Source: Saccharothrix ecbatanensis | Lineage (GTDB): Bacteria; Actinomycetota; Actinomycetes; Mycobacteriales; Pseudonocardiaceae | Assembly (NCBI RefSeq): GCF_014205015.1 | Contig: NZ_JACHMO010000001.1 | Span: 3,968,001 to 4,032,000 of the forward strand | Direction of reading: 5' to 3' | DNA length: 64,000 nt | Shown: positions 1 to 7,664 of the stretch, in pieces | Layout: each line of letters opens with the position of its first letter | Position numbering within the stretch: position 1 is the first letter of the stretch | Program-made: the position numbers and the translations under genes | The notes under the pieces: generated by a model | Databases searched by the model: none | What the model was told of the DNA's origin: nothing | The model's input: only the letters and a program-made list of their open reading frames with translations

Positions 1-376
1 GTTTGGCGACCTGCTCGCTGACGTCGGCGATCTGCTTGCGCTCGATCAGGCCCCGGCCGTCGGTGAACGGCACGGTGAACACGTCGGGGATGGTGCCGCC
101 GGCGAGCTGGGCGGTGAACGACGCGGCGGTCCAGGTGTACTCCCGGGTGCGGACGTCGACGTCGGTGTTCGCGGCCTCGAACTGCTCGGCGCGCTTGGTG
201 AACGCGTCGATCGCGGCCTTCTCCAGGCCCGCGTCCATCGCGACGGTGATGACGACCTTGCCGTCGGCGCCCACCTGGTCGTCGGGATCGGAACCGCACG
301 CGGTCAGGACCAAGGGCAGCACGATCGCCGCGGTCGTCAGTCTGGTCAGCAGTGGCCTTGCGGCGGAGGACTTCAT
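1..376 (-). CDS. ABC carbohydrate-binding lipoprotein (partial, N-terminal part)
   Basis: The reverse strand reads as the first ~125 residues of a solute-binding protein and runs off the left edge. It starts M(M)KSSAARPLLTR, a basic leader, followed by a hydrophobic stretch ending in the lipobox LTAC, so the Cys should be lipidated and the protein held outside the membrane. The mature part begins with a weak beta-strand/helix pattern (VITVAMDAGLEKAAIDAFTK) typical of family-1 sugar-binding proteins. Two adjacent ATGs exist (376 and 379); 376 has better spacing from an AAGGAA ribosome site. It follows the alpha-glucosidase gene by about 30 bp on the same strand, so it is probably in the same operon and feeds oligosaccharides to it. 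The sugar specificity cannot be read. Confidence 0.85.
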   Translation of the reverse strand, partial: MKSSAARPLLTRLTTAAIVLPLVLTACGSDPDDQVGADGKVVITVAMDAGLEKAAIDAFTKRAEQFEAANTDVDVRTREYTWTAASFTAQLAGGTIPDVFTVPFTDGRGLIERKQIADVSEQVAK

Positions 377-408
377 CATCTTTCCTTCGGGTTGATCAGG
401 CGGGTTGA

Positions 409-2034
409 TCAGGCACGCAGCCAGGCGGCGGCGTCGGCGGGCAGGTGGTCACCGTCGAGGTCGACGCTGGTCAGCAGCACCTCGTGGTGGTCGGGCAGCG
501 GCACCGGCGCGGTGCCGAGGTTGACGACGCACACGACGTCGTCGCGGGTGAAGGCCAGCACGTCCTCGGTGCTGTCCAACCAGGAGAAGCGCTCCCCGCA
601 CAGCCCGGGTTCGGACCGACGCAGGGCCAGGGTTGCCCGGTAGAGGGCCAGCATGGAACGCGGGTCCCGGTCCTGCGCCTCCACCGAGCGCTCGCCCCAC
701 CCGGCGGCCGGCTGCGGCAGCCAGGCAGGGGCGCCCGACCCGTCCGGGCTGAACCCGAACGAGTGACCTGAGCGGGTCCACGGCAACGGCACGCGGCACC
801 CGTCGCGCCCGGGATCGGTGCGACCGGAGCGGAAGTGCATGGGATCCTGCAACGCCTCCAGCGGCAGGTCCTCCACCTCCGGCAGTCCCAGCTCGTCGCC
901 CTGGTAGACGTACAGCGCGCCGGGCAGCGCCGCGGTCAGCAGCGCCGCCGCGCGGGCCCGTCGCTCCCCGAGTGCCAGGTCGGTCGGCGTGCCGAACCGC
1001 TTGGTGGCGAAGGAGAACGAGCTGTCCTCACGGCCGTACCGGGTCACCGGGCGGGTGACGTCGTGGTTGGACAGCACCCACGTGGGCGGCGCGCCGACCG
1101 GGGCGTGAGCGTCCAAGGTGGACTGGATCGACTCGCGCAGCTCCTTGGCCTCCCACGGGCGGCCCATGAAGTCGAAGTTGAACGCCGAGTGCATCTCGTC
1201 CGCACGCAGGTAGCGGGCGAAACGCTGCTGGTCGTCCAGCCAGATCTCCCCCACCAGCACGCGCGGCTCGGAGTAGGAGTCGGCCACCCCGCGCCAGCCG
1301 CGGTAGATGTCGTGCAGCTCGTCGCGGTCGATGAACGGGTGCCCGCCCGCCTCGTAGGTCTGCGGCACCTCGGGCAGCGCCGGGTCCTTGACCGGCATCG
1401 ACGCCGAGTCGACCCGGATGCCCGCCACGCCCCGGTCGAACCAGAACCGCAGCACGTCCTCGTGCTCGCGCCGCACGTCCGGGTGGTTCCAGTTCAGGTC
1501 CGGCTGTTCGGGTGCGAACAGGTGCAGGTACCACTGGCCGTCCGGCACCCGCGTCCAGGTGCCGCCCGCGAAGCTCGACACCCAGTCCGTCGGCGGCAGC
1601 TCGCCGTGCTCGCCCCGGCCTTCGCGGAACCAGAAACGCTCCCGTTCCGGCGAACCGGGCCCGGCCGCCAGCGCCGCCTTGAACCACTCGTGCTCGCTGG
1701 AGACGTGGTTCGGAACGACGTCGACGATCGTGCGGATGCCCATCCGGGCGGCGTCCGCGATCAGCTCCTCGGCGTCGGCCAGCGTGCCGAACGCCGGGTC
1801 GATGGCCCGGTAGTCGGCCACGTCGTAGCCGCCGTCGGCCAGCGGCGAGGCGTACCACGGGGTGAACCAGATCGCGTCCACGCCCAGGTCGCGCAGGTGG
1901 GGCAGCCTGTCTCGGACGCCGTTGAGGTCGCCGGTGCCGTCGCCGTTCGAGTCGGCGAAGCTGCGCGGGTAGATCTGGTAGATCACCGCGCCGCGCCACC
2001 ACGGCCGGTCTGCCACTGGGCTGTCCATCGTCAT
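409..2034 (-). CDS. GH13 alpha-glucosidase / oligo-glucosidase
   Basis: 541-aa cytoplasmic glycoside hydrolase family 13 enzyme that should hydrolyse alpha-glucosidic oligosaccharides. The N-terminus (WWRGAVIYQIYPRSFADSNGDG) is the classic start of alpha-glucosidases and oligo-1,6-glucosidases. GH13 motifs appear in order: VDVVPNH (region I), GIRVDSAS with the nucleophile Asp (II), VGEIW with the acid/base Glu (III) and LSNHDV with the transition-state Asp (IV). Full length for the family. Start taken at 2034, just after a GGGGAGAGAG ribosome site; the longer frame to 2070 lacks one. It sits between a divergent LacI-type gene and a sugar-binding lipoprotein, which indicates a regulated sugar-utilisation operon. 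The exact linkage specificity is not determinable. Confidence 0.9.
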   Translation of the reverse strand: MTMDSPVADRPWWRGAVIYQIYPRSFADSNGDGTGDLNGVRDRLPHLRDLGVDAIWFTPWYASPLADGGYDVADYRAIDPAFGTLADAEELIADAARMGIRTIVDVVPNHVSSEHEWFKAALAAGPGSPERERFWFREGRGEHGELPPTDWVSSFAGGTWTRVPDGQWYLHLFAPEQPDLNWNHPDVRREHEDVLRFWFDRGVAGIRVDSASMPVKDPALPEVPQTYEAGGHPFIDRDELHDIYRGWRGVADSYSEPRVLVGEIWLDDQQRFARYLRADEMHSAFNFDFMGRPWEAKELRESIQSTLDAHAPVGAPPTWVLSNHDVTRPVTRYGREDSSFSFATKRFGTPTDLALGERRARAAALLTAALPGALYVYQGDELGLPEVEDLPLEALQDPMHFRSGRTDPGRDGCRVPLPWTRSGHSFGFSPDGSGAPAWLPQPAAGWGERSVEAQDRDPRSMLALYRATLALRRSEPGLCGERFSWLDSTEDVLAFTRDDVVCVVNLGTAPVPLPDHHEVLLTSVDLDGDHLPADAAAWLRA

Positions 2035-2082
2035 CTCTCTCCCCCTCATGCTGCGTGCAACGCACCACAAATGAACCGAACG

Positions 2083-2113
2083 TTGCCGGTCAGATGCGGT
2101 TTAGCGCTATACT
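2083..2113 (+). promoter_or_regulatory. Putative promoter of the LacI-family gene
   Basis: TTGCCG (2083-2088), a 19-bp spacer and TATACT (2108-2113) form a sigma-70-like promoter pointing into the repressor gene. The overlapping sequence around AACGTT (about 2079-2084) is an imperfect inverted repeat (TGAACCGAAC / GTTGCCGGTCA) of the kind LacI-family proteins bind, so autoregulation and control of the divergent glucosidase are plausible. Inference from pattern only. Confidence 0.45.
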
Positions 2114-2200
2114 AGGTGGTGTGGGACACTAACCTCGCCGCAGCACAGGTGTCAACGACGAGTCCGGTGTCCTGCGAAGGCGAGAGGAGAGATCGGGCCG

Positions 2201-3238
2201 GTGCGGGTGACCCTGAAGGACATCGCCAGGGCGGCGGGCGTGAGCATCATGACGGTGTCGAACGTGATCAACGGCAAGCACGATCGCGTGTCGGCCGAGA
2301 CGGTCGAGCGGGTGCGCCGGATCGTCGCCGAGCTCGGCTACGTGCCCAACGGTTCCGCACGCAGCCTGGCCGCCAACAGTTCCCGCCTCATCGGGCTGCT
2401 GGTGCCCGCCGAGAGCGAGGTCAGCCTCACCATCTCCCCGCACAACATCGCCATCGTCGGCCAGATCGAGCGCCGGCTCCGCCAGCGCGGCTACCACCTC
2501 CTGCTGCGCGGAGTCTCCGACACCGCCGAGATCGGCGAGGCGCTGCGGTCGTGGAGCCTGGACGGGGCCGTGCTGCTCGGCTTCCTCGACGAGGAGATCG
2601 ACCGCCTGCGCCGCCGCGTCACCGGAGCGACACCGGTGCTGGCCATCGACAGCTACTCCGACAACCCGTTGACCACCGGGGTGCGCACCGACGACTTCAC
2701 CGGCGCCCACCTGGCCACCTCACACCTGCTGTCCTCGGGGCATCGGCGGATCGTGTTCGCCGCGCCGTCGTTCACCGATGTCGGCGTCGTCCACGAACGC
2801 TTCCTCGGCTTCCACGCGGCACTGCGGGACGCCGGGGTGTCCCCGCAGGACTGTCCGACGGAGACCGCCAACACCACGCACGACGACGGTGTCGAACTGG
2901 GCAGGCGCCTGCTCGCCAGCCACCCCCGGGCGACCGCGGTGTTCGCCACCGCGGACATCCTCGCGATCGGCATCATCGAAGGCTTGCACGACATCGGCGT
3001 TCCCGTGCCGGAGCGGGTCTCGGTCGTCGGGTTCGACGACCTGGACATCAGCGCCTACATCACACCCAAGCTCACCACCGTCGCGCAGGACATCGTCGGC
3101 AAGGCGACCCACGCCGTCGACCGCCTCCTCGACCTCGCCGAAGGCGGGAACCACCACACCGAACCGCTGGTCCTCGACGTCCGACTCGTCGTGCGCAACT
3201 CCACCGCCGTCCCGCAACCGACAGCCACCGACAACTGA
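2201..3238 (+). CDS. LacI-family transcriptional regulator
   Basis: 345-aa repressor. Residues 1-50 (VTLKDIARAAGVSIMTVSNVINGK...) form the LacI helix-turn-helix and hinge, ending at the characteristic YVPNGSARSLA. The remainder is a periplasmic-binding-protein-like effector domain with GLLVP, DFTGAHLATSHLL and a late VPERVSVVGFDDLDISAYITPKLTTV. It uses a GTG start. It is divergent from the GH13 glucosidase and sugar-binding protein genes, so it most likely represses them and is released by the cognate sugar. It ends 24 bp from a convergent gene; the gap contains a perfect 12-bp palindrome (3241-3252). Confidence 0.92.
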   Translation: MRVTLKDIARAAGVSIMTVSNVINGKHDRVSAETVERVRRIVAELGYVPNGSARSLAANSSRLIGLLVPAESEVSLTISPHNIAIVGQIERRLRQRGYHLLLRGVSDTAEIGEALRSWSLDGAVLLGFLDEEIDRLRRRVTGATPVLAIDSYSDNPLTTGVRTDDFTGAHLATSHLLSSGHRRIVFAAPSFTDVGVVHERFLGFHAALRDAGVSPQDCPTETANTTHDDGVELGRRLLASHPRATAVFATADILAIGIIEGLHDIGVPVPERVSVVGFDDLDISAYITPKLTTVAQDIVGKATHAVDRLLDLAEGGNHHTEPLVLDVRLVVRNSTAVPQPTATDN

Positions 3239-3262
3239 GCGTGCAGCTGCACCCCGCGGGCG

Positions 3263-4102
3263 TCACCCCATCCCGGCACGGCCCTGATGGAGGGTGCGGT
3301 GCTCGAGTGCGGCGTCGAGTTCGGCGAACAGCGAGGTCGGGGCACTCCGCCCGTAGCGGGTGGCGATCGCGGACCACAGACGGCGGCCCAGTTCCAAGGC
3401 GGCACGCAGCGCGCCGGTCAACTCCTGCGGCGACGCAGCAGAAGTCGCCGCCCTCAGCCCGGCCACGGTGTCCGCGGACAACTCAAGCTCGGCACCTCGT
3501 GACGGCGTCAACCAATGCGCGGTGGACTCCTCGGCAAGGCGCGCCATCCACAGCAGATGGCGCTGGGCATGCCCGAGGGCGTCCCAAGCACGCAGGTCCT
3601 CACCTCGCGCCGCCAGGTGATGCGCCAACACCAGCCAGTTGGCGAAAGGGTCGCAGTACTTCGCGATGACCTCGGGACCGTCGGCCGGCGGCACGTACCG
3701 CTCGGGCAGGCCGCGCAGCACCGGAGCCAACGCACCACTGCGATCCACCACCAGCATCCGCTCGACAGCGGCCCCCCGCGCCGGCCACTCCGTGACGCCG
3801 GCGATGTCGTCCACGGTCGCGAAATGAAACTCGCCACGCACAAGACCGGGGAAGAACGCCACATAGGAGCCGAACTCGTTGAGCAAGCCGTAGCTGATCG
3901 GGGCGATGTCGGCGCACCACGACCGCGGATCGATCCCGGCGCGCCTCCGCGTGGTGAAGAACAGCCAGAACTCGATGTCACTGTGCTCATCCGCCTCACC
4001 CGCGGCGAACGAGCCGTACATCAACGCGGCGTCCAACCCGTCGTCGGCCAAGCACACATCGCGCACACGCCCGATCAGCTCTTCCTGGAACAGCACACGC
4101 AC
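3263..4102 (-). CDS. Lnu-like nucleotidyltransferase
   Basis: 279-aa protein of the nucleotidyltransferase superfamily. The N-terminal block reads ALMYGSFAAGEADEHSDIEFWLFF, which matches the GSFxxGxxDxxSDIEF motif of lincosamide nucleotidyltransferases of the LinB/LnuF kind: the GSF loop plus metal-binding acidic residues. The C-terminal half is helical (WLVLAHHLAARGEDLRAWDALGHAQRHLLWMARL), like the substrate-binding half of those enzymes. Family members O-nucleotidylate small hydroxylated antibiotics. The annotated GTG start lacks a clear ribosome site, and the next GTG (4096) is equally possible. It is convergent with the LacI gene. Whether it gives real drug resistance cannot be told from sequence. 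Confidence 0.75.
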   Translation of the reverse strand: MRVLFQEELIGRVRDVCLADDGLDAALMYGSFAAGEADEHSDIEFWLFFTTRRRAGIDPRSWCADIAPISYGLLNEFGSYVAFFPGLVRGEFHFATVDDIAGVTEWPARGAAVERMLVVDRSGALAPVLRGLPERYVPPADGPEVIAKYCDPFANWLVLAHHLAARGEDLRAWDALGHAQRHLLWMARLAEESTAHWLTPSRGAELELSADTVAGLRAATSAASPQELTGALRAALELGRRLWSAIATRYGRSAPTSLFAELDAALEHRTLHQGRAGMG

Positions 4103-4240
4103 ACCAAAGCACCGACGCCCGGGACAGGCAACGCGATAACCCCGTTGCCGCGCCCAGGGCGAGGGCGAAGAACATCAGGTGTCCCAGCGGCTGCAGCATG
4201 ATCTACCAGCCCGTGCAGCCCGCCGAGTGGTCGCTGGGGG

Positions 4241-4717
4241 TCACGATGCTGCGTGGGTGATCGCGTACGCGTCGCGCAGCAGGCCGGGCGCTTGACGCCG
4301 GTGTGTGCCGGACAGGGCGTCCCAGACCCGCTTGGCGACCGGCCGGTGGTAGCGGAGGGCGGTGGCGAGCGCGACGTGGCCGCCTTCGACGTGGACCAGC
4401 ATGTGCCCGGTGCACATCCAGCCCTGGGCTGTGAGCCTGATCCGGTTGTCGCCCCGGTCCGCGACCGCCCACCCGGCCACGCGCGTCGGTGAGGACTTCA
4501 GGCGCAGGCCGAGCAGCACCCGCCAGATGAACTGCCCGCCCAGGCCCGCCATGTCCTCGAACGCCGCGCGCGCCCACTGCTCGGGAGTGCCGGTCTCGCT
4601 GCCGGTGAGGGTGAAGACGTCGATGTAGTCGGTGTCGGTGGGCATGAGCGCCCGGATCGCTTCGGGCGCCTCGTGCTGCTGGACGACGACCGGTTGGGTG
4701 CTCGGTTGATTCACCAC
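4241..4717 (-). CDS. DUF2867-like protein
   Basis: 158-aa protein of unknown biochemical function. The segment DYIDVFTLTGSETGTPEQWARAAF, later FIWRVLLGLRL, VAGWAVADRG and HRRQAPGLLRDA fits a small actinobacterial DUF2867/SRPBCC-like family that I recognise from pattern. No catalytic motif is visible. GTG start (4717) preceded by GGGGGA. It is divergent from a TetR gene, and the shared 95-bp gap holds two palindromic operators, so this is almost certainly the target of that regulator. Confidence 0.7.
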   Translation of the reverse strand: MVNQPSTQPVVVQQHEAPEAIRALMPTDTDYIDVFTLTGSETGTPEQWARAAFEDMAGLGGQFIWRVLLGLRLKSSPTRVAGWAVADRGDNRIRLTAQGWMCTGHMLVHVEGGHVALATALRYHRPVAKRVWDALSGTHRRQAPGLLRDAYAITHAAS

Positions 4718-4729
4718 GGTGTGATCCCC

Positions 4730-4759
4730 CTGCTGCTATACGGTTGCGTATAACAGCAG
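4730..4759. promoter_or_regulatory. TetR operator 1 (imperfect palindrome)
   Basis: Arms of 13 bp (CTGCTGCTATACG and, inverted, CTGCTGTTATACG) match at 12 of 13 positions around a 4-bp spacer (GTTG). The core TATACG-N4-CGTATA is the same as in the second site about 30 bp away. It lies immediately upstream of the DUF2867-like gene start. Confidence 0.8.
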
Positions 4760-4766
4760 GCTACGC

Positions 4767-4790
4767 GTTCTATACGGTGGCGTATAGAAC
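4767..4790. promoter_or_regulatory. TetR operator 2 (perfect palindrome)
   Basis: GTTCTATACG and CGTATAGAAC form a perfect 10-bp inverted repeat around GTGG. It lies 23 bp before the TetR start codon and shares the TATACG-N4-CGTATA core with site 1. Two same-core palindromes in one divergent gap strongly suggest autoregulation plus control of the neighbour. Confidence 0.85.
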
Positions 4791-4812
4791 CGTGGGCCGT
4801 GACAGGAGGCAC

Positions 4813-5370
4813 ATGGGCACCGCGCGCACGCCGAAGGACAGGTGGATCGAGGAGGGGCTGAGGGCACTGGCCGAGGGCGGTCCGGACGCGGTGCGGATCG
4901 AGGCGCTCGCCAAAGCGCTGGGCGTGACCAAGGGCGGGTTCTACGGGTACTTCACCGACCGCAACGCCCTGCTGGAGGCCGTGCTGGACACCTGGGAACG
5001 CCGCAGCACCGACGACGTGCTGGACCGCGTCGAACACGACGGCGGGGACGCCCACGCGAAGATCCAGCGCGCCGGCGCCCTCACCCTGTCGCCCGACCTG
5101 CTGCCCGCCGACCTGGCGATCCGCGACTGGGCACGCCGGGACGAGGCCGTCGCCGAACGCCTGCGCCGCGTGGACAACCGGCGCATGGACCTGCTGCGCG
5201 AGATGATCGGCACGTTCTGCGCCGACCCGGACGAGGTCGAGGCCCGCAGCCTGCTGGCGTTCTGCCTGCGGATAGGCGAGCACTTCCTGGCAGCCGACCA
5301 CGGCAACCGCTCCCGCGCGGAAGTCCGGGCCCTCGCCGCCGACCTCGTCCTGAAGCGCCGACCGACCTGA
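4813..5370 (+). CDS. TetR-family transcriptional regulator
   Basis: 185-aa repressor. The N-terminal ~55 residues hold the TetR DNA-binding domain, ending in the signature LGVTKGGFYGYFTDRNALLEAVLDTW. The rest is a helical ligand-binding domain without a recognisable ligand type. ATG start with an ideal AGGAGG ribosome site 3 bp upstream; the longer reading frame from 4744 would run through the operators and is rejected. It is divergent from a DUF2867-like gene with two operator palindromes between them. Confidence 0.93.
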   Translation: MGTARTPKDRWIEEGLRALAEGGPDAVRIEALAKALGVTKGGFYGYFTDRNALLEAVLDTWERRSTDDVLDRVEHDGGDAHAKIQRAGALTLSPDLLPADLAIRDWARRDEAVAERLRRVDNRRMDLLREMIGTFCADPDEVEARSLLAFCLRIGEHFLAADHGNRSRAEVRALAADLVLKRRPT

Positions 5371-5647
5371 CCTTCTTCGCGGAACTGCTGAAGACTGCCC
5401 GCGAGAAGGCCTGACGCAGCAGGGCGGCGTCGGAGAACGGCTCCACGTCAGCCCGCGGGCGCAGAGCAGGGCCACCCGCACCCGCACGTGGTCACGGCGG
5501 TGTCGGTGAATGGGCGGGTGATGGGAACGGGCGCACGAGCCGTCGACGGAAACACCCGCCGCGGTCAGGTTGATCCGAACGGGCCGATGATCGCGACATC
5601 TTGCTTCACGTCTTCTTTCCGGACGTCTACCCCTTGGGCTTCCTCGT

Positions 5648-7039
5648 CTAGTCGAGAGGAGCCTGCCCGTCGCCCATCTTCCTCAGCCCCATGACCGCAC
5701 CGTTGGCGTCCATGAAGATCACCCCGCCCCATTCCGCCAGGATTTCTTCCCGGCGTTCCTGCCACTGGGCGCTGACGTCGGGCAGCATGTGGTGGCAGCC
5801 CTTGATGTCGGGCTCGCCGTTGAGGAGATCGTGGAGAACACGGGGAATTCCCGAGAAGACCTCCATGCGCTGCGACTGCAACCGAAACACGTGGTCGGTG
5901 CCGACCAAGCGCATGCCGGCCAGTTCGACCCCGGTGTCGAAGTCGACGTGGCTGGGCCCGGTCTCGTGTTCGCCCCCTAGCCTGGCCCGTTGGCGCGGGG
6001 TCAGCAGACGCCCGGCGGTGTCCCGGTCCCCGGCGAACGCCAACAACCCGGCGCTCGCCGTCCGGGCAAGCACCCGAGCGAACCACTCCGACCGTTCGGG
6101 AGCGATGTAGAACCCCGGGCGACGGTCGTGCTCCGCTTCCTCGTCACGTACGGGGATTCCGGGGAACTCGTGGTACTGGTCGACAGGCCCGTTGAGACCG
6201 GACTCGTGGTCATCTCCATCGTCCGACAGGGCGAGCGTGCCATCACCGGGCGGGTCGAGGATCCTCATCTGAATGCCGCCGCTGTCGTCCAGCGAGGTGG
6301 ACATCATCAGCCCGGGCGGCGTCACGTCACCCTGATGCGGGTCCCCGATCACCACGGCGTTCACTTGCGCGGCCGCCTTCGCGAGCTGTTTGTGCTGGGC
6401 GTCGGCTGCCCCGTGGGAGCCCTTGCACTCCACAGTGATGACCCGTGGTGCCGCGCCGTCCCGGAAGCCGAACAGGAAGTAGTCGGGCCGAAGCCTGGTG
6501 TTCGACTTCGTCTTCACCTCATTGCCGCGCAGCGCCCACCCCGCCTCCAGCGCGACGTCCGCGTCGACGATCTCGAACCGGTGGTCCGGGTGACGTCGCT
6601 GCGCGATCCTGAGCGCCGCGGCCAGCGCGAACGCAATGCCAAGATCCTCGGCCTGCACCGACCGCCGGTGGTACCGAGGGTCCTTGCCACTCTCCGAGAG
6701 CTCCATCCGACCGTGGGCGTTCCGCTGAAGCGACGTGATGTACTTCAGACAACCCCAGTGCTGCGCCAACGCTCGTGACGAACCGTGCCCGGACAACACC
6801 GTTGCCCGCCCAAGTAGATGCAGCAGCTCCCACGGCATGATCCTCATGTTCCTGCGGTGCTCGCGTTCAAGCACAGGAACCAGCTTGGGCTTGATCGGGT
6901 CGACTTCCTGGTCGTTGTCACGCCGCTCGGCGGCAAGCTTCGCAGCCTTGCGCTCGACCTTGCCCACCAGTTGATCGCTCGACTCGATGGCAACATCAGC
7001 CAACTCGAACAGCTTCTTGATCGCTTCATCGGCATCCAT
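5648..7039 (-). CDS. Uncharacterised protein with PD-(D/E)xK-like nuclease motif
   Basis: 463-aa protein that I do not recognise as a named family. A helical, charged N-terminus is followed at about residues 115-215 by EDLGIAFALAAALRIAQRR, RPDYFLFGF and VITVECKGSHG. The spacing D...ECK is the core of the PD-(D/E)xK nuclease fold (restriction enzymes, Holliday resolvases), with the preceding helix Glu as the usual extra acidic residue. The C-terminal half (WFARVLARTASAGLL... to WGGVIFMDANGAVMGLRKMG) has no motif I can assign. ATG start with GGGGAGG 8 bp upstream. It stands alone next to an IS5-type remnant, which hints at acquired DNA. A nuclease or defence role is inference. Confidence 0.6.
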   Translation of the reverse strand: MDADEAIKKLFELADVAIESSDQLVGKVERKAAKLAAERRDNDQEVDPIKPKLVPVLEREHRRNMRIMPWELLHLLGRATVLSGHGSSRALAQHWGCLKYITSLQRNAHGRMELSESGKDPRYHRRSVQAEDLGIAFALAAALRIAQRRHPDHRFEIVDADVALEAGWALRGNEVKTKSNTRLRPDYFLFGFRDGAAPRVITVECKGSHGAADAQHKQLAKAAAQVNAVVIGDPHQGDVTPPGLMMSTSLDDSGGIQMRILDPPGDGTLALSDDGDDHESGLNGPVDQYHEFPGIPVRDEEAEHDRRPGFYIAPERSEWFARVLARTASAGLLAFAGDRDTAGRLLTPRQRARLGGEHETGPSHVDFDTGVELAGMRLVGTDHVFRLQSQRMEVFSGIPRVLHDLLNGEPDIKGCHHMLPDVSAQWQERREEILAEWGGVIFMDANGAVMGLRKMGDGQAPLD

Positions 7040-7084
7040 CGACAGCGCACCTCCCCGCGACACCAACTCAACGCATGAGGGAAC

Positions 7085-7225
7085 GCGGTGTCAGCCATCT
7101 ATCGAGTGGATCAGCGTTGAAACCGCGACCTTCACCCGACAGGATGCGCATCGGCGGCCGCGTCCGTCGACCGCGATGTGGATCTTGGTGCTCGGTCCGC
7201 CTCGTGAGCGTCGTCAGTCCGCGAA
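7085..7225 (-). pseudogene. IS5-family transposase remnant
   Basis: The reverse strand encodes RSRGGPSTKIHIAVDGRGRR, the familiar GGxSTKIHxAxDGRGRP block of IS5-type DDE transposases. It then loses frame (the neighbouring frame continues with RILSGEGRGF). Only about 40 residues of the enzyme survive, with no start or end and no flanking repeats that I can see, so it is a dead fragment of an old insertion between the nuclease-like gene and the SCP2-like gene. Confidence 0.7.
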
Positions 7226-7227
7226 GG

Positions 7228-7656
7228 TCATTGGTGTCGCTGGTCGGGCAGCAGGTCGCGGCGGCCGTTGGCGACCAGGTACTCGCGGTACTCGGTGAAG
7301 GCGGGCTGGAAGACCGGGAGGAGGCCGATCAGTTTGAGCAGTGGTCCGGAGAACTTGACGCGGCGGGTGGCCAAGGCCTTGATCACGTTCAGTTCACCCA
7401 GCCAGAAACGGTGGCTGTCGTCGGCGGACATGGTCAGGTCGATGTCTGCTGTTGCCGCCGCCGCGGCGTCACCGACGCTGATCAGAGGGGAATCCTGGAC
7501 GCAGTCCACGAACAGGGTCGCGTCCGGATCGGTGTTGTTCACCTTGAAGGACGATCGGATCGACAGGAGCTTCTGCCGCAGTTCTCCCTGGCTCACCTTC
7601 TCCAAGAAGGGCACGAAGTGGGCGTACAACTCATCGGCGGACGCGAAGACGGCCAT
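7228..7656 (-). CDS. SCP2 sterol-binding-domain protein
   Basis: 142-aa single-domain protein. The pattern LRQKLLSIRSSFKVNNTDPDATLFVDC, ADIDLTMSADDSHRFWLGELNVIKALATRRVKFSGPLLKLIGLLP matches the SCP2 lipid-binding fold (beta strands, then a helix with a D..FW.GE..V..A pattern). Such proteins bind lipids or act as hydrophobic-substrate carriers. ATG at 7656 with AAGGAG just upstream; the longer frame is rejected because it overlaps the preceding gene. It begins 8 bp after the stop of the alpha/beta hydrolase gene, so the two are one operon and probably act on the same hydrophobic substrate. Confidence 0.75.
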   Translation of the reverse strand: MAVFASADELYAHFVPFLEKVSQGELRQKLLSIRSSFKVNNTDPDATLFVDCVQDSPLISVGDAAAAATADIDLTMSADDSHRFWLGELNVIKALATRRVKFSGPLLKLIGLLPVFQPAFTEYREYLVANGRRDLLPDQRHQ

Positions 7657-7664
7657 GCTTCTCC

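Noticed and set aside
4140..4199. Short reverse frame MLQPLGHLMFFALALGAATG
   Set aside because: Looks like a membrane-protein start, but the frame loses protein character after about 20 codons; possibly a truncated gene end, too short to support.
5371..5647. Possible small genes after the TetR gene
   Set aside because: The short frames here have no ribosome site or recognisable sequence; I see nothing in this gap.
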